In this document: positions 1 to 9,276 of the stretch, in pieces
How positions within the stretch are numbered: the first letter of the stretch is position 1
Layout: every line of letters starts with the position of its first letter
Assembly: GCF_002844275.1 (NCBI RefSeq)
Contig: NZ_NXGX01000003.1
Location: forward strand, 186,001 to 250,000
DNA length: 64,000 nucleotides
Source of the DNA: Thalassospira lohafexi
GTDB lineage: Bacteria > Pseudomonadota > Alphaproteobacteria > Rhodospirillales > Thalassospiraceae
Direction: 5' to 3'
Position numbers and translations under genes: made by a program
Notes under the pieces: model-generated
Seen by the model: only the letters and a program-made list of their open reading frames with translations
Told to the model about the DNA's origin: nothing
Database searches by the model: none

Positions 1-136
1 GGTCACGTTTGACAGTCAGACCGGTAGTATGGGGCAAGAACCAGACAAAAGCCATGCCCCCAACGGCACAGGTATCCCTGTGCTATGGTTGGGCAAGCCC
101 ATGACCAAAGTCACGTTCGTCGGTCACATGGAAAAA

Positions 137-412
137 TCAGTTCAAACGTTCGCGAAGCTGTTTACCCGTTTTGAAATAGGGCACTTTTTTCTCGCCAACC
201 GGGACCGCGTCGCCGGTGCGCGGATTGCGCCCAACGCGTGCGTCGCGATGCTTGACGGAAAAGGCACCAAAACCGCGAAGCTCGACCCGGTCTCCGCGGG
301 CAAGTGCGTCGGTGATTTCATCAAAGATCGTCGCAACAATCCGTTCGACATCTCGCTGATACAGATGCGGGTTCATTTCAGCAAGGCGGGCAATCAGTTC
401 TGATTTCGTCAT
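137..412 (-). CDS. ihfB: Integration host factor subunit beta
   Basis: A 91-residue HU/IHF-family DNA-bending protein. IHF is a heterodimer that bends DNA sharply at specific sites and acts in transcription, replication and recombination. The sequence opens [16 protein letters not shown] and has the family arm signature around GRNPRTGD, with Pro in the DNA-intercalating loop. I use the ATG at 412; a start at 448 would add 12 residues that the family lacks. It is the last visible gene of the minus-strand series rpsA-sppA-ihfB. ihfB next to rpsA is a widespread proteobacterial arrangement, which favours the beta over the alpha subunit. Confidence 0.93.
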   Translation of the reverse strand: MTKSELIARLAEMNPHLYQRDVERIVATIFDEITDALARGDRVELRGFGAFSVKHRDARVGRNPRTGDAVPVGEKKVPYFKTGKQLRERLN

Positions 413-483
413 TTCCAGGCCCCATCCTGTTCGTTCTAACAGTCTCACTCAACCACGGATTAGATCATCCTATCAGGAAACTC

Positions 484-1407
484 TTATTGAGGTTGCCAGA
501 CCGTCAGCAAACCGTCAAGTTTAAGCCCCTCAGATGACAGCACTTTTCCGAGAGTTCCCTCAAGAACCGTGGTCATCAGATCGTCTTCCGGGTACTCAAT
601 TTCAAGCGGCACAATCTCCGCTTCGGTCGTGACACCAGCTTTATCTTCAAGCCAGCGCACAGCTTCACGACGGCCACCGATTTCATCAATCAGTCCATTG
701 GCAAGCGCTTGTTGTCCGGTATAGACACGCCCGTCAGCCAAGGTCTTTACGGTATCCATCGGTAGATCACGTCGTTCGGCCACCATCCCGACAAACACGT
801 CAAACATGTCGGAAATCAGGCTCTGCATCGCCGTTCGTGCGGCATCGTCTGTTGGCTCAAACGGATTGGGCACGGCTTTGAGCGGACCACTTTTAACCGT
901 CAGCGGCTCCACACCAAGCTTTTCAAGCGTTCCGGTAAAGTTCATCGATTGGAAAATCACCCCAATCGAGCCGGTGACCGTTCCGCGACGTGCAACAATA
1001 TGATCTGCGGCAATCGCCGTCATATAACCGCCTGATGCGGCAACGGTTCCCATCTCGGCAACGATGGGACGGGTTTCACCGATACGGCGCAGCGCCTCAA
1101 AAAGTGTTTCGCCCCCGACCATCGTTCCGCCGGGGCTGTTGATATGGACAATCACCCCGACAACGTCCGAGTCTTCTTCAACAGCGGCCAGCGCATCCAG
1201 AAGATACGGGTCTTCGGTAATCACACCGTCGATCGTGACCTCGACAATCCGGGGTCCAAGCGTGCCAAACACACCCTTGTTCAACCCGGTTCCGGCCAGA
1301 CCAATCAGGATTACGGCCAGCACCGCAATCGCGGCAACAACCCGCCAGCGAAACACCGATTTTTTCAGTCGACGTCGATCAAGAAGGATATCGGCATCGA
1401 GTGCCAT
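484..1407 (-). CDS. sppA: Signal peptide peptidase SppA (S49 family)
   Basis: A 307-residue membrane-anchored serine protease that degrades signal peptides left after protein export. One N-terminal transmembrane segment (about residues 22-43) is followed by a single S49 domain, so this is the short form and not the duplicated E. coli form. The predicted catalytic dyad is Ser125 in the TVAASGGYM segment and Lys177 in SGPLKAVPNPF. Their 52-residue spacing matches short SppA enzymes. It lies between rpsA (upstream on the minus strand) and ihfB, 71 bases before the ihfB start, and is probably co-transcribed with ihfB. Confidence 0.92.
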   Translation of the reverse strand: MALDADILLDRRRLKKSVFRWRVVAAIAVLAVILIGLAGTGLNKGVFGTLGPRIVEVTIDGVITEDPYLLDALAAVEEDSDVVGVIVHINSPGGTMVGGETLFEALRRIGETRPIVAEMGTVAASGGYMTAIAADHIVARRGTVTGSIGVIFQSMNFTGTLEKLGVEPLTVKSGPLKAVPNPFEPTDDAARTAMQSLISDMFDVFVGMVAERRDLPMDTVKTLADGRVYTGQQALANGLIDEIGGRREAVRWLEDKAGVTTEAEIVPLEIEYPEDDLMTTVLEGTLGKVLSSEGLKLDGLLTVWQPQ

Positions 1408-1791
1408 GGACGGTGCCCCAGTTCTAATTGTTCAATCAATCACTTACGGGGCGTGCCCCGCAAAACCTGTCTTTTCAAATGGTTTTTCTCAGCACAGAAG
1501 GCAAGAACAAAAAGCGTTTAAAATCAAAAATTTCGCGAATTTATACCTTTGCCTGCCCATTCCCGCGAAATGAACGGCAAAATTGAAGACCATATACAGT
1601 TTTCAGTGGCGTTTTCGCATGCATGCCAGTGCGTTTGCCAACAGACAGACACAGTGATGACGGGTTGAACCCGCAGGATGAGGAAGAGGGAGAGAATCTG
1701 GCTGGGTGCTTAAAGCACAGAATTGCGCGAGAGCTGGTAGGTCAAATACTGGAAATCAGGGACCGGGAAAAAGTACCGAAAGCACAAAAGA

Positions 1792-1826
1792 AAACGGGCC
1801 GCGCACTGCGCGACCCGTCTTTTCGA
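1792..1826 (-). terminator. Rho-independent terminator after rpsA
   Basis: The arms ACGGGCCGCG and CGCGACCCGT face each other with one G-T pair, and on the minus strand a T-rich run (TTTTCTTTT) follows. It sits about 40 bases beyond the rpsA stop, so it should separate most rpsA transcription from sppA-ihfB. Confidence 0.75.
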
Positions 1827-1865
1827 TCCACACAATGTGCAGATCGTATTTTGTCGGAAGCTGGC

Positions 1866-3569
1866 TTATTCGCCGGTTTCCTGTTTCTTGCGCAGAGCTT
1901 CGCCGAGAATATCGCCGAGCGATGCACCGCTGTCTGCCGAACCGTAATCCGCCATTGCTTTCTTCTCGTCAGCAACTTCGAGTGCTTTGACAGAGAGGGA
2001 AACTTTGCGGGTTTTGGCATCGATCGCGGTAACACGTGCGTCGATTTTTTCACCAACTGCAAAGCGTTCCGGACGCTGTTCTGAACGCTCGCGCGCCAGT
2101 TCAACTTTACGGATGAAGCCTTTCAGCTCGGTGTCGCCAACAGACACCTCGATGCCACCGTCGTTAACTTCGGTGATTTCACAGGTGACAGCTTCGCCAC
2201 GTTTAATGCCGGTGACAGCTTCTTTGAACGGATCGCCCGAAAGCTGTTTGATGCCGAGCGAGATACGCTCTTTCTCAACGTCAACGTCAAGAACCTTGGC
2301 TTTGACGACGTCACCTTTTTTGTATTCTTTGATGACTTCTTCACCAGCGCGGTCCCATGACAGGTCCGAAAGGTGAGCCATACCGTCGATACCGCCGAGC
2401 AGGCCAATGAACAGACCGAATTCGGTGATGTTCTTGACTTCGCCTTCGATCTCAGACTCGACCGGATGGGCTGCAACGAAGGCATCCCAAGGATTCGAGG
2501 TGCACTGCTTAAGACCAAGCGAGATACGACGTTTCTGTGCATCAACGTCGAGCACCATGACTTCGACTTCCTGCGAGGTCGAAACAATTTTGCCCGGGTG
2601 GATGTTTTTCTTGGTCCAGGACATTTCGGAAACGTGGACCAGACCTTCGACACCAGCTTCGAGTTCGACGAATGCGCCGTAATCGGTGATGTTGGTAACG
2701 CGGCCTTCGAATTTCGAACCGACCGGGTATTTGGCTTCGACACCTTCCCACGGATCAGCTTCAAGCTGCTTCATGCCAAGCGAGATACGCTGGGTTTCGC
2801 TGTTGAAGCGGATAACCTGGACTTTAACAGTCTGGCCGATCTGAAGGGCTTCTGACGGATGGTTGATACGTTTCCAAGCAATGTCGGTAACGTGCAGCAG
2901 GCCATCAACGCCACCAAGATCGACGAATGCGCCGTAATCGGTGATGTTTTTGACAACGCCGTCAAGAACCTGACCTTCCTGGAGGTTCTGGATCAACTCA
3001 GCACGCTGTTCAGCACGGGTCTCTTCGAGAACTGCACGACGCGATACCACGATGTTCCCGCGCGAACGATCCATTTTCAGGATCTGGAACGGCTGCGGGT
3101 TGTTCATCAGCGGGGTAACGTCACGTACCGGACGGATGTCAACCTGGCTGCCCGGCAAGAATGCCACGGCGCCCGACAGGTCAACGGTAAAGCCGCCTTT
3201 AACGCGACCAAAGATGGTGCCGTCAACGCGTTTACCTTCGGCGAACTGTTTTTCAAGCTCGACCCAGGATTCTTCGCGACGCGCTTTTTCACGCGACAGA
3301 ACGATCAGGCCATCTTTGTTTTCGTAACGATCAACATAGACATCGACGGTATCGCCAATGTTTACTTCGCCGGTACCAAATTCTTTAAGCGGAACGCGAC
3401 CTTCGGATTTGAGGCCAACGTCAACGATTGCGTCATCGTCAGTTTTCTTGACGACCGAACCGGTCATCACGCGACCGACAAAACCTTCGTCTTCAGAACC
3501 AAGGGTTTCGGCCAACAGGGCGGCAAAATCTTCGCCAGTTGAGAATTGTGCTTCTTCAGCGGTGGTCAT
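1866..3569 (-). CDS. rpsA: 30S ribosomal protein S1
   Basis: A 567-residue protein with six tandem S1 (OB-fold) RNA-binding domains at about residues 28-97, 112-179, 197-267, 282-354, 369-440 and 452-525. S1 binds mRNA leaders on the small ribosomal subunit and helps unfold them for initiation. Domains 3 and 4 carry the typical NITDYGAFV segment and domain 5 carries NITEFGLFI. Length and domain count match full-length proteobacterial S1. The ATG at 3569 has an upstream AGGAAG. The gene lies downstream of cmk, as in many proteobacteria. Confidence 0.98.
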   Translation of the reverse strand: MTTAEEAQFSTGEDFAALLAETLGSEDEGFVGRVMTGSVVKKTDDDAIVDVGLKSEGRVPLKEFGTGEVNIGDTVDVYVDRYENKDGLIVLSREKARREESWVELEKQFAEGKRVDGTIFGRVKGGFTVDLSGAVAFLPGSQVDIRPVRDVTPLMNNPQPFQILKMDRSRGNIVVSRRAVLEETRAEQRAELIQNLQEGQVLDGVVKNITDYGAFVDLGGVDGLLHVTDIAWKRINHPSEALQIGQTVKVQVIRFNSETQRISLGMKQLEADPWEGVEAKYPVGSKFEGRVTNITDYGAFVELEAGVEGLVHVSEMSWTKKNIHPGKIVSTSQEVEVMVLDVDAQKRRISLGLKQCTSNPWDAFVAAHPVESEIEGEVKNITEFGLFIGLLGGIDGMAHLSDLSWDRAGEEVIKEYKKGDVVKAKVLDVDVEKERISLGIKQLSGDPFKEAVTGIKRGEAVTCEITEVNDGGIEVSVGDTELKGFIRKVELARERSEQRPERFAVGEKIDARVTAIDAKTRKVSLSVKALEVADEKKAMADYGSADSGASLGDILGEALRKKQETGE

Positions 3570-3712
3570 AAACCAGACTTCCTTTCGAGTATCGTCACTA
3601 ATATTCTGGCCAACCGGTTGTATCCGGTGGTCTTTGCCGCAACATCGCGGCGATCGTGTCAGTCAACGTCCAAACCCGGACAGATATAAAAGGCGAACCT
3701 TCCATACGCGAA

Positions 3713-3739
3713 AAGGTGAACGCACAAGTCGTTCACCTT
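3713..3739 (-). terminator. Terminator or attenuator hairpin between cmk and rpsA
   Basis: A perfect 10-bp inverted repeat, AAGGTGAACG and CGTTCACCTT, encloses a 7-base loop. Read on the minus strand it is followed by TTTTCG. It lies about 65 bases past the cmk stop and about 145 bases before the rpsA start. This suggests rpsA also has its own promoter. Confidence 0.6.
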
Positions 3740-3804
3740 AGGGACAGGTCATATGACCGGCACCTCGGGATCGTTCATCGCCTGACGGTTAAAACGCCCT
3801 TTGA

Positions 3805-4449
3805 TCAGTCATCCGCACTCATATGAGTATGGATATGTGCCATAACGGCGTCATACACTGCGTTGGCATTCAGACGGTCCGTATCAATGTGGATTGCGTC
3901 TTCTGCCATCTTGAGCGGTGCGACATCGCGGGCACTGTCTCGGGCATCCCGTTCTTCAAGCTCTTTAAGAACGCGCTCGTATATAGCAGCGGGATTTTTT
4001 TCCTGCAACTGTTTGAACCGACGGTTTGCACGTTCTTCGACCGAAGCGGTCAGATAAAACTTGATTGGGGCCTCGGGACAAACAACCGTTCCAATATCGC
4101 GACCATCCAGAACAGCCCCGCGTTTGCCGTCCGGCGGGGTGGTGGCAAGACGGCGCTGAAAATCAAGAAGTGCCGCGCGAACCATTGGAATTGCTGCAAC
4201 TTTTGAGGCAGCAGTCCCGACTTTTTCGCTGCGCAACGCATCGCCGGACAAATCATCCGCCTTGAGGTTTTCGGCCACTTTAACCGCAATTGCCTCATCC
4301 GCAGGGTCGGCTTTTTGGGCCAAAACTTTTGCGCCGGTTGCGCGATATAAAAGTCCGGTATCAAGGTAAGCATAATTCATTGCGTCCGCGACTCGACGCG
4401 CCAAAGTCCCCTTGCCGGATGCTGCCGGCCCATCAATGGCGATGATCAT
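3805..4449 (-). CDS. cmk: Cytidylate kinase
   Basis: A 214-residue nucleoside monophosphate kinase that phosphorylates CMP and dCMP using ATP. The P-loop GPAASGKGT is at residues 6-14. It is followed by the family segments DTGLLYRA and DGRDIGTVVCPEA, the latter binding the CMP base and phosphate, and by the arginine-rich lid region (RANRRFKQL). Length is normal. It lies between aroA and rpsA on the same strand, 60 bases after aroA, the common proteobacterial order. Confidence 0.96.
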   Translation of the reverse strand: MIIAIDGPAASGKGTLARRVADAMNYAYLDTGLLYRATGAKVLAQKADPADEAIAVKVAENLKADDLSGDALRSEKVGTAASKVAAIPMVRAALLDFQRRLATTPPDGKRGAVLDGRDIGTVVCPEAPIKFYLTASVEERANRRFKQLQEKNPAAIYERVLKELEERDARDSARDVAPLKMAEDAIHIDTDRLNANAVYDAVMAHIHTHMSADD

Positions 4450-4509
4450 TTGCTTCGCTCCCTGTGTGTACCTGATTATATAGTTGCTCTCTATATTGGG
4501 TCAGATTGA

Positions 4510-5853
4510 TCAGGAATGCAGCGCAAATTTTGCGCCCATGTCACCCATCAGCTTTTCAAAGCTTGGGAAACTTGTGGCAATCGGGTTGGCATCATCCACC
4601 GCAACCGGTTTTTCCGCCCCAAGACCAAGCACCAGGAACGACATTGCGATCCGATGATCAAGATGGGTTTCAACCATGCCACCGCCCGGAACTGCCCCGC
4701 CCGTCACAATCAAATCATCGCCTTCGATCCGGTGAATAACGCCGTTGGCCTCAAGCCCCGCGGCAACAGCGGCCAGACGATCCGATTCTTTCACGCGCAA
4801 TTCTTCAAGATCGCACATGCGGGTTTCACCCTCCGCATAGGCCGCGGCAACGGCAAGAACCGGATATTCATCAATCATCGACGGCGCGCGATCTGCCGGA
4901 ACAACAATCCCCTGCAGACGATTTTTACCGGTCACGACAAGATCACCGATGGTTTCACCGGCTTCTTCGCGTTCGTTGGTGATCGTGATGTCGCCGCCCA
5001 TTTCAATCAGGGTGGTAATCAAACCGGTGCGCAGCGGGTTCAAGCATACATCGCGAATGGTCACGTTTGAGTCCCGATGGATCAGGGCCGCGACCAGCGG
5101 GAATGCTGCCGAACTCGGATCGGTCGGAACAACAATATCAGCAGCCTTCATTTCGGCAGGCCCCGTCAGGCTCACCGTACGCCCACCGTCATCATTGACC
5201 TTCACATCCACATCGACCCCGAAATGACGCAACATGCGTTCGGTATGATCACGTGATGGTTTGGGCTCAATCACGGTGGTGGTGCCGGCGGTATTGAGCC
5301 CCGCCAGCATCACGGCCGATTTCACCTGGGCGGATGCCATTGGCAATGTGTAGGTGATCGGCTTTGCCTCATCAGTCCCAATGACGGCCATTGGCGGGCG
5401 GCCGCGATCACGGGTAATGAATTTCGCACCAAATTCGGCCAGCGGATCAGCAACACGGCCCATCGGGCGTTTGCACAACGACGCGTCGCCGGTGAAAAAG
5501 GTCGTGATCGGATGGGTCGCAACAATGCCCGCCATCAGACGAATGCCAGTCCCGGCATTGCCCATGTCAATCACACTATCGGGTTCGCGAAGTGCACCAA
5601 CACCAACCCCGGTCACATGCCATGTGCCATCATCATCGCGGGTGACGGTCGCACCCAGTTTGCGCATGGCGTCCGCCGTTGCCAGAACGTCTTCACCTTC
5701 GAGCAGGCCGGTGACCTTGGTCGTGCCAATCGCAAGACCGCCAAACATCAAGGACCGGTGGGAAATCGATTTGTCACCCGGAACCCGGATATCGCCTGAA
5801 ATCGGACCTGTTTTGGCCGATGAAAGCGGGCGTTTGGTCTGCGAAGAACTCAT
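4510..5853 (-). CDS. aroA: 3-phosphoshikimate 1-carboxyvinyltransferase, class II (CP4-like)
   Basis: A 447-residue EPSP synthase that joins PEP to shikimate 3-phosphate in aromatic amino-acid synthesis. Motifs are GDKSISHRS near the N terminus, PMASAQVKSAV, RDHTE, DEYPVLAVAAAYAEG, ELRVKESDR and HLDHRIAMSF. Overall it reads like the Agrobacterium CP4 (class II) enzyme, not E. coli AroA. At the glyphosate-determining position, where CP4 has Ala (GNAATG), this protein has Gly (GNAGTG). The ATG at 5853 starts MSSSQTKRPL. It heads the minus-strand aroA-cmk-rpsA series. Confidence 0.95.
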   Translation of the reverse strand: MSSSQTKRPLSSAKTGPISGDIRVPGDKSISHRSLMFGGLAIGTTKVTGLLEGEDVLATADAMRKLGATVTRDDDGTWHVTGVGVGALREPDSVIDMGNAGTGIRLMAGIVATHPITTFFTGDASLCKRPMGRVADPLAEFGAKFITRDRGRPPMAVIGTDEAKPITYTLPMASAQVKSAVMLAGLNTAGTTTVIEPKPSRDHTERMLRHFGVDVDVKVNDDGGRTVSLTGPAEMKAADIVVPTDPSSAAFPLVAALIHRDSNVTIRDVCLNPLRTGLITTLIEMGGDITITNEREEAGETIGDLVVTGKNRLQGIVVPADRAPSMIDEYPVLAVAAAYAEGETRMCDLEELRVKESDRLAAVAAGLEANGVIHRIEGDDLIVTGGAVPGGGMVETHLDHRIAMSFLVLGLGAEKPVAVDDANPIATSFPSFEKLMGDMGAKFALHS

Positions 5854-6212
5854 GGAGCCATACCTGTCAGTAACGATTTGATCATCATTTGTGGGCCAAC
5901 TTGAAAAAGCATCGCGCTGCAGCCTTGGTTTTAGCGCTCACGAGCCATTCAATCACCGGGGCAAAGCTCTAGCACAGGCAATTGTAACGCACCAGTATCG
6001 AACCCAAATTTTGACAGGTGAATTACACCATTTATGAAGCAAAATTCCATCATCGTCACAGTGAATGGGAAATAGCGTAATTTCCTTTTGACAAGGCGGC
6101 AACAAGATGGCAATTGGGCTTCTTAGACATGATGATACGCGCAGCTTCGCAGCACCTTGCGCTTAACAGCCATACTCTTCGAAGATCACGGTAATTAAGA
6201 GGATTTGCCGTA
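5854..6212. other. Divergent intergenic region between aroA and the FYDLN gene
   Basis: These 359 bases hold no convincing gene. They must contain the promoters for aroA (minus) and the FYDLN gene (plus). A TTGACA at 6088-6093 could be a -35 element for the plus-strand gene, but I see no clear -10 at the right distance. A GAGG run at 6199-6202 is the likely ribosome-binding site for the ATG at 6213. Confidence 0.4.
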
Positions 6213-6518
6213 ATGTCAGCACGCGGTAAGAAACGTCACTGCCTCGCCTGCGGTACCAAATATTACGATTTGAATCGTACCCCGGTCATCTGCCCCAAAT
6301 GTGCTACGCCAGATGGCGTGACAAAGGTCAAGAAAGCCGCGGTTGCCAAACCGGCACCTGAAGAAGACGAAGATGTCGATGACGTCAACGATCTTGATGA
6401 CAATGATGATGTGGATGTCGACGACGACATTCTCGAAGATGCATCTGATCTTGGTGAAGATGACGATGATCTCGGAGAAGTCTACGAGCACGTCGAATCA
6501 AACGATGATGATCGCTAA
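6213..6518 (+). CDS. TIGR02300 / FYDLN-acid domain protein
   Basis: A 101-residue protein typical of alphaproteobacteria. The N terminus has two zinc-ribbon-like cysteine pairs (CLAC and CPKC) flanking the signature KYYDLNRTP. The second half is almost entirely Asp and Glu with few other residues and is probably disordered. The molecular function of the family is not known to me. It stands alone between aroA (divergent) and a tRNA gene. Confidence 0.88.
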   Translation: MSARGKKRHCLACGTKYYDLNRTPVICPKCATPDGVTKVKKAAVAKPAPEEDEDVDDVNDLDDNDDVDVDDDILEDASDLGEDDDDLGEVYEHVESNDDDR

Positions 6519-6616
6519 GATTTTTTGAAAATAGGTCTTGCCAAGATTTGGTGAACCTTCTAAATATGCGCCGCGCCGCAGCCCAAACCTTGGTTTTGTT
6601 GCGACGCGGACAAAGT

Positions 6617-6692
<76 letters not shown>

Positions 6693-6696
6693 TTCA

Positions 6697-6725
6697 AAAC
6701 CCGTTGCCTTTGGCGACGGGTTTTG
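6697..6725 (+). terminator. Terminator after tRNA-Ala
   Basis: AAACCCGTTGCC and GGCGACGGGTTT form a stem with one wobble and a 3-base loop, followed by a short T run. It begins 5 bases after the tRNA, as expected for a monocistronic tRNA unit. Confidence 0.8.
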
Positions 6726-6859
6726 TCGTTTCGGGGCTTATTTGACTGGCATCTGTTCCCCCACCCCATGGAAGAAATGCGGATGATGCACTAGCATGCA
6801 TAACCAGCACATCAGTGGGGCAGTTCACCCCATCACGATAATCAAACAGGGAGAACACG

Positions 6860-7324
6860 ATGAGCATGGTTTGGACCGTTTACTTGTCAGGCGAAATCCA
6901 TAGCGATTGGCGCGAGCGTATCGAGACGGGTGTTAAGGCACTGGACCTTCCGGTGGAGCTGGTTGCCCCGATCACGGTGCACGAAGATTCAGATGATTGC
7001 GGGGTCGCCATTTTCGGGCGAGAGGACAACAAGTTCTGGCATGACCGAAAAGGTGCGCAGCTCAACGCCATGCGTACCAAGAGCTTACTGGCCGGTGCTG
7101 ACATCGCAATCATCCGCTTTGGCGAGAAATACAAGCAGTGGAATGCGGCTTTTGATGCTGGCCAGGCGGCGGCCCTGGGCATCCCGTATATTACGCTGCA
7201 TCCGACCGAGCATGATCACGCCCTTAAAGAAGTTGACGCTGCCGCCAACGGTGTTGCGCGCGAGCCTGAGCAAGTGGTTGATGCACTGGCCTATATCATC
7301 CGTGGTGACATGCCAAAGTCATAG
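6860..7324 (+). CDS. YtoQ family protein
   Basis: A 154-residue protein of the YtoQ family (TIGR03646), recognised by the opening WTVYLSGEIHSDWR, the central FGREDNKFWHDRKGAQLNA and the segment IIRFGEKYKQWNAAFDAGQA. The fold appears related to nucleoside 2-deoxyribosyltransferase-like proteins, but the substrate is unknown. The ATG at 6860 follows CAGGGAGAA, a good ribosome-binding site. The stop codon TAG is the first triplet of a GGGTCAGACC variant of the stop-linked repeat seen elsewhere in the window. Confidence 0.85.
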   Translation: MSMVWTVYLSGEIHSDWRERIETGVKALDLPVELVAPITVHEDSDDCGVAIFGREDNKFWHDRKGAQLNAMRTKSLLAGADIAIIRFGEKYKQWNAAFDAGQAAALGIPYITLHPTEHDHALKEVDAAANGVAREPEQVVDALAYIIRGDMPKS

Positions 7325-7345
7325 GGTCAGACCGCGGATCTTTTT

Positions 7346-8515
7346 CTATGACTTTGCTTCGGCGAACGCCCGAATGCGCCGCGTGGCTTCGCGAAGGTCC
7401 TCATCAGGCACGGTAAGGGCCACACGGATCAGGTTTTTGGCGTTTTCGCCAAAAGACGTGCCGGGCATGACGGCGACTTTCTGCTCATCCAGCAGACCCC
7501 ATGCGAATGCTTCGCCGTCAAGCCCGGTCGCACCGACATCAATCATGGCAAACATGCCCCCCGATACCTTGCCGGGTTTGAGGTGCGGGCAACCGGAAAG
7601 CTCGGTTTCGATCAGATCGACGCGGGACGCATAACTTTTGCGCATCCGTGCGGCAGTATCGAAATTCCCGCGCAGCGCCACCTCGGTCATATCGGCGATA
7701 AACGGCTGATTGCCAAACAGGATGGTTTCGGAAATCGGCAAAACCTTGGTGCACAGCTCCGCCGGGCCAACCGCCCAGCCACTTCGAAACCCGGTGGCGG
7801 CAAAGGTTTTCGAGATTGAGGACACGACAATTGTGCGACCCCGCAATGCGTCGATTTCAAGCGGGGAGGCAAAGGCGCCGTCAAAAATCAGGTCCTCATA
7901 AACCTCGTCACAGACAATCCAAAGGTCATGCTCACAGGCAATTTTACCAAGCTCAACCAGTGTCGTGCGATCCAGCAAAGCACCAGATGGATTGTGCGGG
8001 GTGTTGAGCAACAAAACGCGGCTGTCTTTGGTGACCGCGGCGCGCAGGTCACCCGGCTGCATGATGAAGCCATTTTCAATGCCCAGCGGAACGGGTTGAA
8101 GCACCCCGCCCGATGCCCGGATAATCCCGGCATAGGTCGCATAATAAGGATCGCCGACAAGAACACCCTGCCCCGCATCGACCAATGCGGTGATCACGGT
8201 ATAAAGGGCGGTCTGGGTGCCGGGAAAGCACAGGACATTGTCCGGTGCGATATCAGGCCAGCAGGGTTTGTATTTATCGACAATGGCACCGATCAACCCA
8301 TCCTCGCCACGGCCATTGGAATAATGGGTGCGACCGCGTCGCATGGAGGCTTCGCACGCGTCGATCAAGGCGGGATCAATCGGAATGTCGGGCTCGCCAA
8401 TCGTCAGCTCGATGATTTTTTCGCCCACTGCCCCGCGGTCACGCGCGGCGTTGTGAACTGCCCATTTCGCACCACCAAGTTCGGCGAGACGATCGGTAAT
8501 TGCGGCATATCTCAT
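7346..8515 (-). CDS. PLP-dependent aminotransferase (class I/II, AspC family)
   Basis: A 389-residue fold-type I aminotransferase. The PLP lysine is in SSISKTFAATGFRSGW; DEVYEDL and NTPHNPSG are the usual cofactor and substrate segments, and a late arginine (LIRVALTVPD) should bind the alpha-carboxylate. Annotators usually call this group aspartate or aromatic aminotransferase; I cannot fix the substrate. Its start overlaps the stop of the upstream TetR gene by 4 bases, so the two are translationally coupled and the regulator may control this enzyme. Confidence 0.88.
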   Translation of the reverse strand: MRYAAITDRLAELGGAKWAVHNAARDRGAVGEKIIELTIGEPDIPIDPALIDACEASMRRGRTHYSNGRGEDGLIGAIVDKYKPCWPDIAPDNVLCFPGTQTALYTVITALVDAGQGVLVGDPYYATYAGIIRASGGVLQPVPLGIENGFIMQPGDLRAAVTKDSRVLLLNTPHNPSGALLDRTTLVELGKIACEHDLWIVCDEVYEDLIFDGAFASPLEIDALRGRTIVVSSISKTFAATGFRSGWAVGPAELCTKVLPISETILFGNQPFIADMTEVALRGNFDTAARMRKSYASRVDLIETELSGCPHLKPGKVSGGMFAMIDVGATGLDGEAFAWGLLDEQKVAVMPGTSFGENAKNLIRVALTVPDEDLREATRRIRAFAEAKS

Positions 8516-9183
8516 GAGACTTCACTTTGTGGTTGCTGGGACGGTTGAGCATTGGCAAGTACGCCGGACGGAATTCCCAAAAGACGTTCACTGGCCTCGA
8601 TCACCAAGTCGGGCAGAATATCCTGACCATACAGGCCGGAATTCAGGGCTCCTTCCATCCACAGACCATCAATCAAACCATTCAGCGCAATCGCATGGCG
8701 CTTGCAGGCGGCAATACTGTGCGGGCGTTGATGGTTGATCAGAACAGGCTCGATCAAGGTTTCAAGAACATTGAGGAACTCGCGATATCCGTCACGATGA
8801 ATTTCCGCGAAGTCTGCGTCATGACGGACGCGCCCGATAAACGTCGCCCAAAGCGATACTTTTTCCTCGGACATATTGGGCGTCGTCATGTTTGCGCGCA
8901 GAAACCGCGCCAACTGTGTTTCAGGGGCCGCCACCGTGTGTTTTGCACTTTCGCTGGCCTGTGCGGTGAGTTGGCCGACGAGATAGGCATAGGCATTTCG
9001 GATCATATCGTCTTTATTGCCGAAATAATGGCGCACCAAGCCCACCGTCACCCCGGCTTCTTCGGTAATCCGGCGCACGGTCGCGCCATGCAGCCCATGG
9101 CGGGCAACACATGTCAGTGTGGCCTCCATCAAAGAACGGCGGCGGTCATCAAGGGAAAGACGCTGGAAAGTTTTTCTGCTCAT
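8512..9183 (-). CDS. TetR/AcrR family regulator, BetI-like
   Basis: A 223-residue repressor. The N-terminal helix-turn-helix covers about residues 15-60 (ATVRRITEEAGVTVGLVRHYFGNKDDM). The C-terminal part resembles the BetI / TetR_C_6 ligand domain (LNGLIDGLWMEGAL). It overlaps the aminotransferase start by 4 bases. The 93-base gap upstream is AT-rich and includes AATTGATTAA at 9237-9246, a candidate operator. The name BetI should not be transferred, because no choline genes are nearby. Confidence 0.85.
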   Translation of the reverse strand: MSRKTFQRLSLDDRRRSLMEATLTCVARHGLHGATVRRITEEAGVTVGLVRHYFGNKDDMIRNAYAYLVGQLTAQASESAKHTVAAPETQLARFLRANMTTPNMSEEKVSLWATFIGRVRHDADFAEIHRDGYREFLNVLETLIEPVLINHQRPHSIAACKRHAIALNGLIDGLWMEGALNSGLYGQDILPDLVIEASERLLGIPSGVLANAQPSQQPQSEVS

Positions 9184-9276
9184 TACCTGTTTCCGAATGG
9201 CGTGCGGATCGCGTGTCGACCTGCCAGTTATTATACAATTGATTAATTACAAAAGATAATCAAGGCTGGCGCAATT

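Noticed and set aside
1-136. Possible start of a gene downstream of ihfB on the minus strand (LapA is a common neighbour)
   Set aside because: An ATG near 55 leaves only 18 codons before the window edge, with no family signature and no good ribosome-binding site; not enough to call.
29-403. Plus-strand open frame over ihfB
   Set aside because: It is the antisense shadow of ihfB and has no family resemblance.
1408-1790. Small gene between sppA and rpsA
   Set aside because: Frames here lack ribosome-binding sites and family resemblance; the region fits a promoter and leader for sppA-ihfB plus the rpsA 3' end.
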